Below are positions 34,370 to 43,251 of a DNA stretch of 64,000 bases, piece by piece. How positions within the stretch are numbered: the first letter of the stretch is position 1; every line of letters begins with the position of its first letter. The translations under genes and the position numbers were made by a program. The stretch covers positions 1-64,000 of the forward strand of contig CAMKKZ010000007.1 of the NCBI GenBank assembly GCA_946413525.1. Direction: 5' to 3'. The notes below the pieces were generated by a model that saw only the letters and a program-made list of their open reading frames with translations, was not told the DNA's origin and made no database searches. This stretch comes from an uncultured Oribacterium sp. Its GTDB lineage: Bacteria > Bacillota > Clostridia > Lachnospirales > Lachnospiraceae.

Positions 34370-35605
34370 TCAGCCGTCAATCGTGGTGGTCGTAAGGAAC
34401 TTGAATTCCCCGTTCTCGACTGTTTTGATGAAAGCCATATCCTTATTGGCATCACCTTCCTCGTTGAACGAAATCATTCCGGTAACGCCCTCAAGGGAAA
34501 TGCCCTTCAGCGCCTCCTTGATTGCCTCTCCATCCGTGGATCCGGCCGCTTCAATAGCCTTGTATGCCGCAAGATAAGCATCATAACCAAGGGCGGAAAC
34601 AGCGGGGATAATCTCAGCCTGGCCGTTATCCTTAAGGAAGGATTTGAAGCCGCTGATAAAGGAGGAAGCCTCGTCATTGGCTGGTTCCGCCTCGTCAAAG
34701 AAGGTGGAAAGAACTATTCCCTCCGCGTCGGCTCCCGCATTTTCAATAATTGTAGCATTCTCCCAGGTATCACCTGCGGAAATCAATGCCTCAATGCCTA
34801 ATTCCCGAGCCTGCTTAATAATCAGGGGGGCTGTTGTAATGGAAGAAGGAGCGAAAATGACATCCGGCTCGGCTGCCTTGATATTGGTCAGGATAGCCTT
34901 GAAATCAGTCTGATTGGTCTGGAATTGCTCTTCATCTACTACTTCCCCGCCCAAATCGACAAAGGCTGTCTTAAAGAAGGAACCAAGTCCGGAAGAATAG
35001 TCATCTCCCAACTGGGTAATGACGGCCGCTTTCTTGTAGCCGTTCTGCATGGCATAGTTGGCCATTACCGTCCCCTGGAACGGATCCAGGAAGCATACAC
35101 GAAAATAGTAATCATTCCCCTGCGTCACCTGAGGGTTTGTGCATGAACAACCGATGGCCGGAATCTTTGCCTCTGAGAAAATCTCCCCGGCCGCTATGGA
35201 AACACCGGAACCATACGAGCCAAGAACTACGGAAACCTTTTCTCCTACCAGCTTGTTCGCGGCATTCACAGCCTCCGTCTTGTCGGATTTGTTGTCGACC
35301 TCGACCAGTTCGATCTTGTATTCTTCCCCTCCGATATTTACTGTAGGATGCGTTTCATTAGCGTAACGAATTCCAAGGACTTCCTGGAAGCCTCCACCGC
35401 CGTTTTCCCCGGTAGTAGGTTCAAATACGCCAATTTTCAGAACCTTGTCGCCGGAAGAAGCGCCCTCTGCCGCCTTGGATTCACCGGACTGAGCCTCTGC
35501 CCCGCCACCATTGGATGCCGCAGGCGCCGAATCAGAACCGCATCCCGCAGCGGAAAGAACCATTGCGGCCCCCAGAAAAAGAGCAACTAGTTTTCTGATT
35601 TTCAT
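34370..35605 (-). CDS. livK: Branched-chain amino acid-binding lipoprotein LivK
   Basis: 411 residues, the extracellular receptor of the LivHMGF transporter. A lipoprotein signal ends in LSAAGC (Cys near residue 22), followed by a Gly/Ser/Ala-rich linker to about residue 50. The periplasmic-binding fold type I (Leu/Ile/Val type) follows, with KIGVFEPTTGENGGGG, EVDNKSDKTEAVNAA and VSVVLGSYGSGVSIAAG. The start at 35605 follows GGGGAGGTATGCTT. It is first in the operon, behind a candidate promoter at 35807-35836 and a family A leader. Confidence 0.94.
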   Translation of the reverse strand: MKIRKLVALFLGAAMVLSAAGCGSDSAPAASNGGGAEAQSGESKAAEGASSGDKVLKIGVFEPTTGENGGGGFQEVLGIRYANETHPTVNIGGEEYKIELVEVDNKSDKTEAVNAANKLVGEKVSVVLGSYGSGVSIAAGEIFSEAKIPAIGCSCTNPQVTQGNDYYFRVCFLDPFQGTVMANYAMQNGYKKAAVITQLGDDYSSGLGSFFKTAFVDLGGEVVDEEQFQTNQTDFKAILTNIKAAEPDVIFAPSSITTAPLIIKQARELGIEALISAGDTWENATIIENAGADAEGIVLSTFFDEAEPANDEASSFISGFKSFLKDNGQAEIIPAVSALGYDAYLAAYKAIEAAGSTDGEAIKEALKGISLEGVTGMISFNEEGDANKDMAFIKTVENGEFKFLTTTTIDG

Positions 35606-35615
35606 AAGCATACCT

Positions 35616-35690
35616 CCCCAATCAAAACGGCCTTAACCGCCCTGATTTCATGACATGCCGAACCGCCCGTAAAGCAGCCCGGCTCCTACT
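35616..35690 (-). repeat. Family A leader repeat upstream of livK
   Basis: AATCAAAACGG-CCTTAA-CCGCCCTGATT (in two arms), then CATGACATGCCGAACCGCCC. It is a diverged copy that keeps the stem. It starts 1 base beyond the CCTCCCC ribosome-site complement. The adjoining 120 bases have no other feature before the promoter. Confidence 0.65.
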
Positions 35691-35806
35691 TGTTTTTGAA
35701 ATACCGTAACAGTTCGGCATCACCCGATCATTCTGAACAGCAGCTATGAACAGCGGAGGAAACAATCGCCTTGCAGGAGCCGAAAGGTTACGAATATGAC
35801 TTTTTT

Positions 35807-35836
35807 ATTTTAACACGTTACCTTGATATAATGCAA
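35807..35836 (-). promoter_or_regulatory. Candidate promoter of the liv operon
   Basis: On the minus strand TTGCAT (35831-35836) and TAAAAT (35807-35812) are 18 bases apart. The -35 box abuts the family E element at 35836-35930. Confidence 0.45.
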
Positions 35837-35930
35837 GCATGAAAAGCAAGCTTTTCATGCTTCATTTGTGCCGCTGGCGCGACACAAATGGGGCTCAACG
35901 CCTGCGGCATTAAGTCAAAGCATGAAAGGA
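35836..35930 (-). repeat. Family E palindromic element (copy E2)
   Basis: AGCATGAAAAGC/GCTTTTCATGCT hairpin, then CATTTGTGCCGCTGG, CGCGACACAAATG, CTCAACGCCTGCGGCAT, AAGTCAAAGCATGAAAGG. It begins 17 bases past the D,D-carboxypeptidase stop codon. Confidence 0.85.
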
Positions 35931-35946
35931 AGCAAAATTGCGTATA

Positions 35947-37497
35947 CTATGATTCCTCGTTGAGTGGGCCTTCATCCTGGTTCTCAGACGCGGAGAGATC
36001 ATCCCCCGACGCCTCGCCATCGTTATCCATGGACATCTCCCTTCCCTTCCGTTTGTCTTCCCTGTTCTTTTCGACCAGGAGAAGGAAATCCTCCTCCGTC
36101 ATAGAAAGCTCCTGAAGTCTTTCCCTGCGCCGTTCTTTCCTTTGCCTTTCCCGTTCCTTTCCATCGTGTATTTTTTTTCCAATCATAAAAGTAACCGCCG
36201 CAAGCATCAGCGCGCCCAGGGAAATCAAGATGACCTTCCAATTGACTGAAACGGTATTTGCGAGGGTCTCAAGGGAAACCTCGATCGGAGCATCAGTCTG
36301 ACCCTCCGTTACCGGCGTATCAGGCTCTTCTGCGGGCTTCTCCTCCGCCACCTGAATTGACTGTTCCTTCTCAACGTAAGCATGACCTACATTCCTGCCA
36401 TCCATATAATACATGATTTCAGCAATGTAATTCGAATTCGATAAATTCTCAGGAAGATTGTATTGAAGCTCCCATGAAAGCCCTTCCTGAGAACTGCCCA
36501 TTGGAAGGGAGACAAACTGCTCCGCCGGCATATGGAAATCTTCCTCCCTGCAGTTTTCATGAACAACTGTATCCGTCACCATCCTGTCCCTTAACTCGCC
36601 AGCGGAAGGGACTTTATCCTGTACAAGCTGGTTTTCCGTGAGTCCGAAACCCAGATCAAGCAGGGCTCTCGTATCCGTATAATGATATGGGGTTTTATCT
36701 TTCAGGACAACGGCCACAAGACGACGCCCGTTAGAAACTGCCAGAGTAAGCAGCGTATTTCCACAGGCAATGGTATAACCTGTTTTCCCTGCAATCACCC
36801 TCGTGTCATAATACGGAGAGCTTTGAAGCAGCATCTTGTGTTCCATATAGATCGTATTGCCCTCTGGCACCCTGATTGTCGGAGCCAGTGTATGCACTCT
36901 GTTTGACTCGATCTCCAGAAACGAGGCATTATCCATGGCCGCCGCGCCAATCAGGGCCATGTCCCTCGCCGTGGTGAAATGGTCATCGGCATAAAGCCCT
37001 GAGGGATTGGAGAAATGCGTCCCCGTACAGCCCAGCTTTTGTGCCTCCTGGTTCATCAGTTCAGCAAAAGCCGTCCGGGAACCGGAGACATGCTCTGCCA
37101 GGGCATTGGCAGCCTCATTGGCTGACTTCAGAAGCAAAGCATAGAGGCAGTCTGATACGGTCAGGACATCTCCTGCCTCGATCTGCGCGTTTGAAGACCC
37201 CTTGTCCACATTATACACAGCGTCATAGGAAAAGAGGACTTCATCGTCAAGAGAGCAATACTTCAACACAGTCAGGGCCGTCATTACTTTGGTAATGGAG
37301 GCCGGATACTCCAGAACATCCCCGTTTTTTTCAAACAACACTGCGCCTGTATCCACATCCATCACAATGCCTGCTTCCGCCACCAATTCCACCACAGGCC
37401 ATTCGGCTGAAAGTCCGGGAAAGGAGCAGAACAGAATGAAGCAAAGAGACAGGATAATTTCCCAAAGGGGACACACTATTCTAATTTTACTATTCAT
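35947..37497 (-). CDS. D-alanyl-D-alanine carboxypeptidase with membrane anchor and cytoplasmic tail
   Basis: 516 residues, a class A low-molecular-weight penicillin-binding protein (DacF/PBP5 type) that trims the terminal D-Ala of stem peptides. The N-terminal signal is at 11-30. Catalytic motifs are S67-ITK, S125-AN and K238-TG. The usual amphipathic anchor is replaced by a true transmembrane helix (about 420-440, ILISLGALMLAAVTFMIG). A charged tail of about 75 residues follows, first very basic (KERERQRKERRRERLQE), then acidic. The tail should be cytoplasmic, which is unusual for the family. The ribosome-site match is modest (GGGGTGAG). Confidence 0.9.
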   Translation of the reverse strand: MNSKIRIVCPLWEIILSLCFILFCSFPGLSAEWPVVELVAEAGIVMDVDTGAVLFEKNGDVLEYPASITKVMTALTVLKYCSLDDEVLFSYDAVYNVDKGSSNAQIEAGDVLTVSDCLYALLLKSANEAANALAEHVSGSRTAFAELMNQEAQKLGCTGTHFSNPSGLYADDHFTTARDMALIGAAAMDNASFLEIESNRVHTLAPTIRVPEGNTIYMEHKMLLQSSPYYDTRVIAGKTGYTIACGNTLLTLAVSNGRRLVAVVLKDKTPYHYTDTRALLDLGFGLTENQLVQDKVPSAGELRDRMVTDTVVHENCREEDFHMPAEQFVSLPMGSSQEGLSWELQYNLPENLSNSNYIAEIMYYMDGRNVGHAYVEKEQSIQVAEEKPAEEPDTPVTEGQTDAPIEVSLETLANTVSVNWKVILISLGALMLAAVTFMIGKKIHDGKERERQRKERRRERLQELSMTEEDFLLLVEKNREDKRKGREMSMDNDGEASGDDLSASENQDEGPLNEES

Positions 37498-37517
37498 CTG
37501 CTCACCCCATCACTGTA

Positions 37518-37874
37518 TTACAAATCCCTTCGCATTCCAAGAAAAATGAGCATAAGCCATATAAACAACAGCAGGCTGGAAATGACGCCGGATATTCTGG
37601 CAGGAATCAGGTTCACGTTTTCCCTTTCCCTGAAAGCCATGAAGACAAAATACAGGCTAAAGACTGAAAAAACCATGGATGTGATTCCCGCGGACCCCAG
37701 AATCATGGGACCATCACCCGCAAAACGTACAGAAGTGACAATGCAAAAGACAAACAAAGAGAAAGAAACAAGTACCGTAAGTATCGCCGGCAGAGTTCCT
37801 GGCGGGATTCTTTTTCGTATATAATTATATCGTCTTCCGTTTTTCATGAATCGTTTTCCATAATATTTGGACAT
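37518..37874 (-). CDS. Small membrane protein, function unknown
   Basis: 118 residues with a basic N-terminus (KRFMKNGRRYNYIRKRIPP) and three hydrophobic segments: ILTVLVSFSLFVFCIVTSV, then GSAGITSMVFSVFSLYFVFM, and SGVISSLLLFIWLMLIFLGM. A polar loop, AFRERENVNLIP, separates the last two. It resembles short uncharacterised membrane proteins of Lachnospiraceae, but I cannot name a family with certainty. AAAAGG lies 5 bases before the start. It sits between the VanZ-like gene and the D,D-carboxypeptidase gene on the same strand, so a cell-envelope role is possible. Confidence 0.7.
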   Translation of the reverse strand: MSKYYGKRFMKNGRRYNYIRKRIPPGTLPAILTVLVSFSLFVFCIVTSVRFAGDGPMILGSAGITSMVFSVFSLYFVFMAFRERENVNLIPARISGVISSLLLFIWLMLIFLGMRRDL

Positions 37875-37899
37875 GAATGCCTTTTAAAGGATCATTCAG

Positions 37900-38400
37900 T
37901 TAGTTGATGAAATCTGATGTATGATTTCTTGCCTCTCTTAAAAGCTGCACGATACAGAAAAGAACATAACCAAGGAATCCTCCCAGGGTATTCAAAATAA
38001 TATCGTCCACATCACAGCTTCCTGCCCTGAACAAAAGCTGCATCATCTCTATCCACCATGACAGGATATAAGATGCTATAACCGTATTATACCAATAATT
38101 TCTGGCTCTCATGGAAATAACAGGCAGAAAAAAACCGAAAGGCATAAAGCCAATAATATTTCCAAAAAGGTTCAGCAAAACTCCCTTGCGGCCGATCTTC
38201 TTCCCAAAAAAAACGTAACGCCTGATTTCAAGAAAGGGTGTGAGGTTGTAGGTATAAGCTTCCTTGACAAGGAGCCCGCGTTCTTCCATTTCAGAAAAAA
38301 ACATCAGGCGAAACAGGAGAAGTAAATAAAGCAAAAACAACGCAAGCCCGGCCAGACGGTTTCTTGTCAGTCTCTTCCGTCCTCTAAAATGTGATTTCAT
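37900..38400 (-). CDS. VanZ-like membrane protein
   Basis: About 166 residues with four hydrophobic segments. Family motifs are LNLFGNIIGFMPFGFFLPV (about residues 80-98) and EMMQLLFRAGSCDVDDIILN followed by TLGGFLGYVLF. VanZ relatives affect teicoplanin resistance in some hosts, but most, like this one, are of unknown role in envelope biology. The start at 38400 lies inside the end of the 49-residue gene upstream (17-base overlap), which implies translational coupling; a GTG 24 bases further up is the alternative start. Confidence 0.85.
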   Translation of the reverse strand: MKSHFRGRKRLTRNRLAGLALFLLYLLLLFRLMFFSEMEERGLLVKEAYTYNLTPFLEIRRYVFFGKKIGRKGVLLNLFGNIIGFMPFGFFLPVISMRARNYWYNTVIASYILSWWIEMMQLLFRAGSCDVDDIILNTLGGFLGYVLFCIVQLLREARNHTSDFIN

Positions 38401-38533
38401 TTTTCTCTTTAAGCAAAGCAGCACCGTTAATTATCGAAAGAACACCAAATGTGATTCCGGTCACAAGAATCAATATGCCCAATACAAAAGAGCTAACCCC
38501 AGTATTCCGCATGGTTTTGTATACCTTTTCCAT
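38384..38533 (-). CDS. 49-residue membrane peptide
   Basis: A short open frame starting MEKVYKTMRNTG and ending KEKNEITF, with one or two hydrophobic stretches between (SSFVLGILILVTGITFGVLS). The ribosome site is strong (GAAAGGAGCGAAGG). It ends inside the start of the VanZ-like gene. The good start signal, the coupling and the membrane-helix composition argue that it is real. Function unknown; it may assist the VanZ-like protein. Confidence 0.7.
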   Translation of the reverse strand: MEKVYKTMRNTGVSSFVLGILILVTGITFGVLSIINGAALLKEKNEITF

Positions 38534-38549
38534 CCTTCGCTCCTTTCAC

Positions 38550-39665
38550 CTATCCTTCTTCCGTATCCTTCCTGCGCCGTCTTCTCCTCCTAAGTTTAAG
38601 CTTGGGTAATTTGATGGCGGGGAGACGAAGCTTCGGCAGACTGATACGCGGCAATTTCAGTCTGGGAATGGGCAAGCCCCTCCTTCCGGAAGGCTTCTGC
38701 TCACTAATATCTGAATCCGAATCCCCTTCCCCATTCGTTGAAGCGTTGCTGTCGCCCTTGCTTCCTTCATCCACTGCGGCATTCTCTTCCTCGCCCTCAA
38801 CGGCTTCTGCCGAAGGCCTCTTTCTCCTTCTGGAACGAAGGAAAAGCCCAAGCGCGGCAGCGGCGCCAATAAGGAGGAGTACCCCTATAATGCCAAAAAT
38901 CAGGAAAAATGGAAACCCGCCCTTCTTTTTCTCCTCTTTTTCAGCTTCCTCCGTGCTTTCTTCCACTCCTTCTGTCGCGCCATCATCTGCCTGGTCCTCT
39001 TCTGACGCCGACTCCGATTCTGAATCAGAAGCAGATTCATCCACCCCTTCGGCCATCAATTCAGACTCCAATTCTTCTTCGGCTTCCTGCATCTTTGCCT
39101 CTATGGATTCTTTTCTGGCTGCCGCTTCGTCCTTTTCACGTTTTTCATTTCTCTCCCGCCTCGCCGCGGCTTCCTCATCGTCCAGAATTCTGCCGGAGGA
39201 ATCAATACGTAAAAAATGCATGGACATCCAATCGGGCTCCTCTTTTTCAGTATCGGCCAGGGAGACCCATCCGCTCATGCCACCGTATTGCGTATATCCC
39301 CATTCTTCCCCTGCGGCATTCTGCATGACATCAGAAATCTCCAGGGTCACTCCCGCGGGAATGGCTGATTCACCCAGCAATCCATACTCTGTCCCCGCCC
39401 CTTTTCGAAGACTGGTTCCGCCCTCGGCAATCACATTGACTTCATATGCCTCATCTTCCGTTTCCGCTTCCCCGCCTTCGGCCTCGGAAGGGTCAGTGAT
39501 TTTTCCTGATGTGGCGGCGGCGATTGCCGTGGAAGTGATTTCCCGGGCTCCTTCAATTACCATACCTTCCTCCGCAAAAGGGCAGAGAGAAGGCACGGAT
39601 ATCGTCAAAAATGTTATGAGGAGCGGTATAGGGATAATGTATTTTGCAGGAAATTTCGTTTTCAT
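38550..39665 (-). CDS. Secreted/membrane SH3b-domain protein with basic cytoplasmic tail
   Basis: 371 residues. The signal or anchor segment is at 10-28. A bacterial SH3 domain spans about 75-150 (EGGTSLRKGAGTEYGLLGES, TQYGGMSGWVSLADTE). Residues about 165-245 are a highly charged Glu/Ala/Ser-rich helix. A transmembrane helix follows near 248-270 (FFLIFGIIGVLLLIGAAAAL). The C-terminal 100 residues are first acidic, then a Pro-Leu-Lys repeat (LPRISLPKLRLPAIKLPKLK) and an Arg stretch. The SH3b domain probably binds wall peptides outside while the basic tail faces the cytoplasm. No enzyme domain is present. Confidence 0.8.
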   Translation of the reverse strand: MKTKFPAKYIIPIPLLITFLTISVPSLCPFAEEGMVIEGAREITSTAIAAATSGKITDPSEAEGGEAETEDEAYEVNVIAEGGTSLRKGAGTEYGLLGESAIPAGVTLEISDVMQNAAGEEWGYTQYGGMSGWVSLADTEKEEPDWMSMHFLRIDSSGRILDDEEAAARRERNEKREKDEAAARKESIEAKMQEAEEELESELMAEGVDESASDSESESASEEDQADDGATEGVEESTEEAEKEEKKKGGFPFFLIFGIIGVLLLIGAAAALGLFLRSRRRKRPSAEAVEGEEENAAVDEGSKGDSNASTNGEGDSDSDISEQKPSGRRGLPIPRLKLPRISLPKLRLPAIKLPKLKLRRRRRRRKDTEEG

Positions 39666-39703
39666 TTTTATGTCTGCCTCATTGAACTTTAAAAATAATA
39701 TGA

Positions 39704-39775
39704 ACGATTCAGCACCCTCTGGATTTCCGATAAAAAATCAAATGAAACTCGATGCCTGCGGCATCAAATTTGAGA
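39704..39775 (+). repeat. Partial family D element with a family E-like block
   Basis: GATTCAGCACCCTCTGGATTTCCG matches the left border and arm of copy D1 (in two blocks). It is followed by CTCGATGCCTGCGGCATC, like the GATGCCGCAGGCGTTGAG block of family E. It lies between the SH3b gene start and the GNAT gene stop. Confidence 0.55.
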
Positions 39776-39881
39776 CCATAATACCATTAAATTCAAAATC
39801 TGTCATCTACAGCTTTCAAAGGAAACCTGATCTTAAAATACTGCAAACCCGGCAGTTCATTGTTGGCACTGCCATAATGTC

Positions 39882-40616
39882 CTAAGGCAATAGATAATAA
39901 GCTATCCGTTCCGTCACTTTATAACCCATGGAACAATAAAGCTCGCATCCGGCTTTATTATCGCTTCTTACCTGAAGAAGTATTTTTTTATAAGGGCCAT
40001 CCTGAGACAGCCTTTCCACCTCAGTGAGAATCCTGCGGCCAAAACCTTTTCCCCTGAAGCTTTCATAGACCAATAAGCCATAGAGATACAAGGTCTCCTC
40101 ATTATATCTGGAAAACTGCACTCTGCCATATTCCCTTTCGAGAATGGCGCCCGGGCTTTGAATTCCCCGTTCCAATTCTTTTTCCATAAACAGTTCATCA
40201 TACTGGTGAATGGCCGAAACGGAACATAACGCGGCGGCTGCCGAGGGCGCAATACCATCCTCTGCGGGAGCAGTCGGTTTGGAAGCCTTGACAGCAAGAC
40301 GATAATGAAAATTTCTGAAATCATCCCTCAGGCTGTTCAGGCAGGAGGTAAAGATCCCCATCCTTCGAAACGAGGGTTTTGTAAAAGCATATATTTCCAG
40401 CATTTCTTCCCCGCCAAGAGTTTCTCCCAGCAAATATCCATACAAAAGACCATCCAGTTCGGCGGATCCGGATGTTTCCGCCCAGGAAAGATAAAAAAAA
40501 TCCCCATCGATTTCCCTCTCGTATCTGGTCCCATCCTCTTTGTTACAGCCGGAAATCAACTCCGCCGCCAGCCTTTTCTCTTTTCTGCTCAGCGATAGCT
40601 TTAATTCAATATTCAT
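39882..40616 (-). CDS. GNAT-family N-acetyltransferase
   Basis: 244 residues with two tandem GNAT-like halves. The C-terminal half holds the acetyl-CoA pyrophosphate loop, VYESFRGKGFGRRILTEVER (about residues 185-204), and the following KILLQVRSDNKAGCELYCSM (the conserved Asn and Tyr region). The N-terminal half (about 45-110) is degenerate (EIYAFTKPSFRRMGIFTSCL). The acceptor is unknown. The start at 40616 follows CAAGGTGAAA; the longer frame lacks a site. Confidence 0.82.
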   Translation of the reverse strand: MNIELKLSLSRKEKRLAAELISGCNKEDGTRYEREIDGDFFYLSWAETSGSAELDGLLYGYLLGETLGGEEMLEIYAFTKPSFRRMGIFTSCLNSLRDDFRNFHYRLAVKASKPTAPAEDGIAPSAAAALCSVSAIHQYDELFMEKELERGIQSPGAILEREYGRVQFSRYNEETLYLYGLLVYESFRGKGFGRRILTEVERLSQDGPYKKILLQVRSDNKAGCELYCSMGYKVTERIAYYLLP

Positions 40617-40640
40617 TTTCACCTTGTGACGGAGAAAAAA

Positions 40641-40752
40641 CAAAGCTTAACCGTAGCACAAAGAATGCTGCGGTTAAATTCCGAAAAGACATGCCCGAAG
40701 GCATGTCTTTCAGAATTTATCCGCAGCTATACTTGTGCTGAGGATAAACCCG
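40641..40752. repeat. Family C palindromic element between glgP and the GNAT gene
   Basis: Outer blocks CTTAACCGTAGCACAAAGAA and TATACTTGTGCTGAGGATAA are imperfect inverted repeats. The inner hairpin is AAAGACATGCC-CGAA-GGCATGTCTTT. It shares GAATGCTGCGG and the ATGCC hairpin with 6075-6228. Confidence 0.7.
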
Positions 40753-40756
40753 CAAA

Positions 40757-43213
40757 TCATTGCACCTTGACGCGATCCAGCTTCCAGATATCCCGGACAT
40801 ATTCTTCGATCGTCCTGTCTGAAGAAAACTTGCCCGCATTGGCTGTATTAAGGATTGCGGACTTTGCCCACCATTCTTCATCCTGGTAGGACTCCACTGC
40901 CTTCTGCTGAGCCTTGTCATAGGACGCGAAATCTTTCAGAATAAAATAACGGTCGGCAATATTTGATTCAAGGGTATTCAGAAGCGAATTGTACAGGGGA
41001 CGGAACAGCTCCGGATTCTCAGGGCAATAAAAACCATTTACAAGCTGCATCAAAACCCTGCGGATCTCCATATCCGAATTAAAGATATCCATAGGCTGAT
41101 AACTGCGTTCATGTTCAAGCTTAATCACTTCATCGGAGGACATGCCAAAGATAAAGGCATGCTCTTCCCCTACCTCTTTCACGATCTCCACGTTCGCGCC
41201 ATCCATGGTTCCCAGTGTCAGGGCGCCATTCAGCATCAGCTTCATATTCGATGTGCCGGATGCTTCCTTGGACGCTGTGGATATCTGCTCGGATATATCC
41301 GCGGCAGGGATAATGATCTCCGCATTCGAAACCTTGTAATCCTCAATGAATACAACCTTGATCTTCCCGCCAATCGATTCGTCATTGTTGATCACATTGG
41401 CCACATTATTGATCAGTTTGATCGTCAGCTTGGCGGTCTTGTAGCCGGCAGCCGCTTTGGCGCCAAAAATGTATGTATGCGGATAGAAATCCATTTCAGG
41501 ATTATCCTTCAACTGGTTATATACATACATGACATGGAGAATATTCAGGAGCTGACGCTTATATTCATGAAGCCTTTTTACCATGACGTCAAAGATCGAG
41601 TTCACATCAACTGTTATATGATTATGCTTCCTGATGTATTCGGCCAGCCGCTCTTTGTTATGACGTTTGATAGCCATGAACTCCGCCTGGGACTTCTTGT
41701 CATCCGCGTAAATCTCAAGGCGCTTTAACTGGGAAAGATCCGTAATCCATTTATCCCCGATTTTCTCCGTGATCCATGCCGCAAGCTCGGGATTCGCGTG
41801 AAGGAGCCACCTCCGCTGGGTGATGCCGTTGGTTTTGTTGGAGAACTTTTCAGGGAACATTTCATAAAAATCACGAAGCTCCTGTTTTTCCAAAATCTCC
41901 GTATGAAGCTTGGCCACTCCGTTCACGGCATGCCCGCCAACAATGGCAAGGTTTGCCATGCGTACCTGGCCATCGTAAATGATTGCCATTTTCGAAATCT
42001 TTTCATTCGACTTGTCCGGATAGCGCATCTGGATGGACAGGCAGAACCTGCGGTTGATTTCCTCCACTATCTGATATATTCTGGGCAAAAGCTTGGAGAA
42101 AAGCTCAATAGGCCACTTTTCCAATGCTTCCGCCATGATGGTATGGTTCGTATAGGCGCATGTCCTCACGGTGATATCCCATGCCGCGTCCCATTCCATC
42201 TCATAATCGTCCATCAATACGCGCATCAGCTCAGGAACGGAAACGCTGGGATGGGTGTCATTCATCTGGATGGCTGTCTTGTCAGGAAGCGTCTTGATGT
42301 CCTTGAAACGCTTCATATGTTCGGAAACTATGGTTTGGATAGAGGCGCTGATAAAGAAATATTGCTGGCGAAGCCGCAGTTCCTTTCCGGCGATATGGTT
42401 ATCGTTAGGGTAAAGAACCTCGACAATGTTCCTGGCCATGTTTTCGGACTCCACGGCCTTCTGATAATTGCCCTTGTCAAATTCCTCCAGATGGAACACG
42501 TCCCGCGCCTGGGCGTCCCAGACCCTCAGCGTGCCAACCATGTGATTTCCATAACCGACAACGGGAGTGTCATACGGGATGGCAGTTACCGCCTGGTAGC
42601 CCTTCTGGGTGAAGTGGATCCGTCCGGTATCATGATCCGCAACGCTCTCCACCCATCCTCCGAATTTCACTTCCTTTGCCAGCTCAGGGCGCCTGAGTTC
42701 AAAGGGATTTCCGTCGCGGAGCCAGTCGTCCGGCATCTCCTTCTGATATCCATCAACTATTGCCTGCTTAAACATGCCGAACTTATAGCGAATGCCGCAT
42801 CCGCAGCACCAGTAACCCAACGTGGCGAGGGAATCAAGGAAGCAGGCAGCCAGCCGGCCCAGGCCGCCGTTCCCAAGGGCCCAGTCAGGCTCCTCTTCTT
42901 CTATGGCGTTAAGATCAAGGCCAAGTTCTTCAATAGCTTCTTTGATTTCTTTATGGGCGCAAAGGTTGATAATGTTATTTCCGAGGGCGCGGCCCATCAG
43001 AAATTCCATGGACATATAATAGACCCTCTTCGCTCCCTTAGCCATTGTCACCTTTTGAGTGGCCATCCAATCATCAATAATGATGTCCTGGACAGCTTCA
43101 GCTACAGCATGGAAGGCTTCCTTGTTGTTCAGCTCCGCAAGCGTACGCCTGTATAATTTCCTGGCATTACTTTCCACTTCACGCTTGAAATCACGTTTGT
43201 TAAACTTCTCCAT
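40757..43213 (-). CDS. glgP: Glycogen phosphorylase
   Basis: 818 residues, releasing glucose-1-phosphate from glycogen or maltodextrin. Conserved segments: NNIINLCAHKEIKEA, GNGGLGRLAACFLDSLATLG, the substrate region MNDTHPSVSVPELMRVLMDD, KRLHEYKRQLLNILH, and the PLP lysine in EASGTSNMKLMLNGALTLGT. Length is normal for the GT35 family. It is likely part of glycogen or alpha-glucan use together with the amylosucrase-like enzyme elsewhere in the window, but it has no other glycogen genes beside it. Confidence 0.97.
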   Translation of the reverse strand: MEKFNKRDFKREVESNARKLYRRTLAELNNKEAFHAVAEAVQDIIIDDWMATQKVTMAKGAKRVYYMSMEFLMGRALGNNIINLCAHKEIKEAIEELGLDLNAIEEEEPDWALGNGGLGRLAACFLDSLATLGYWCCGCGIRYKFGMFKQAIVDGYQKEMPDDWLRDGNPFELRRPELAKEVKFGGWVESVADHDTGRIHFTQKGYQAVTAIPYDTPVVGYGNHMVGTLRVWDAQARDVFHLEEFDKGNYQKAVESENMARNIVEVLYPNDNHIAGKELRLRQQYFFISASIQTIVSEHMKRFKDIKTLPDKTAIQMNDTHPSVSVPELMRVLMDDYEMEWDAAWDITVRTCAYTNHTIMAEALEKWPIELFSKLLPRIYQIVEEINRRFCLSIQMRYPDKSNEKISKMAIIYDGQVRMANLAIVGGHAVNGVAKLHTEILEKQELRDFYEMFPEKFSNKTNGITQRRWLLHANPELAAWITEKIGDKWITDLSQLKRLEIYADDKKSQAEFMAIKRHNKERLAEYIRKHNHITVDVNSIFDVMVKRLHEYKRQLLNILHVMYVYNQLKDNPEMDFYPHTYIFGAKAAAGYKTAKLTIKLINNVANVINNDESIGGKIKVVFIEDYKVSNAEIIIPAADISEQISTASKEASGTSNMKLMLNGALTLGTMDGANVEIVKEVGEEHAFIFGMSSDEVIKLEHERSYQPMDIFNSDMEIRRVLMQLVNGFYCPENPELFRPLYNSLLNTLESNIADRYFILKDFASYDKAQQKAVESYQDEEWWAKSAILNTANAGKFSSDRTIEEYVRDIWKLDRVKVQ

Positions 43214-43251
43214 CTGCCTGTCCTTTCATTTCCTCAGTCTGAATTTATGGC

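Noticed and set aside
35888..36115. Short frames starting MGLNACGIKSK at 25524-25763 and 35888-36115
   Set aside because: The shared peptide comes from the family E repeat being read through; there is no ribosome site, and the frames continue into antisense of real genes.
38602..39885. A 427-codon open frame antisense to the SH3b gene
   Set aside because: It is rich in Ser and Pro as expected for the complement of Glu/Arg-rich sequence. The minus-strand gene has a signal peptide, SH3b domain and membrane helix.
41798..43156. A long open frame antisense to glgP (plus strand)
   Set aside because: It lies entirely opposite a well-conserved glycogen phosphorylase, has no ribosome site and no recognisable domain; an artefact of codon bias.
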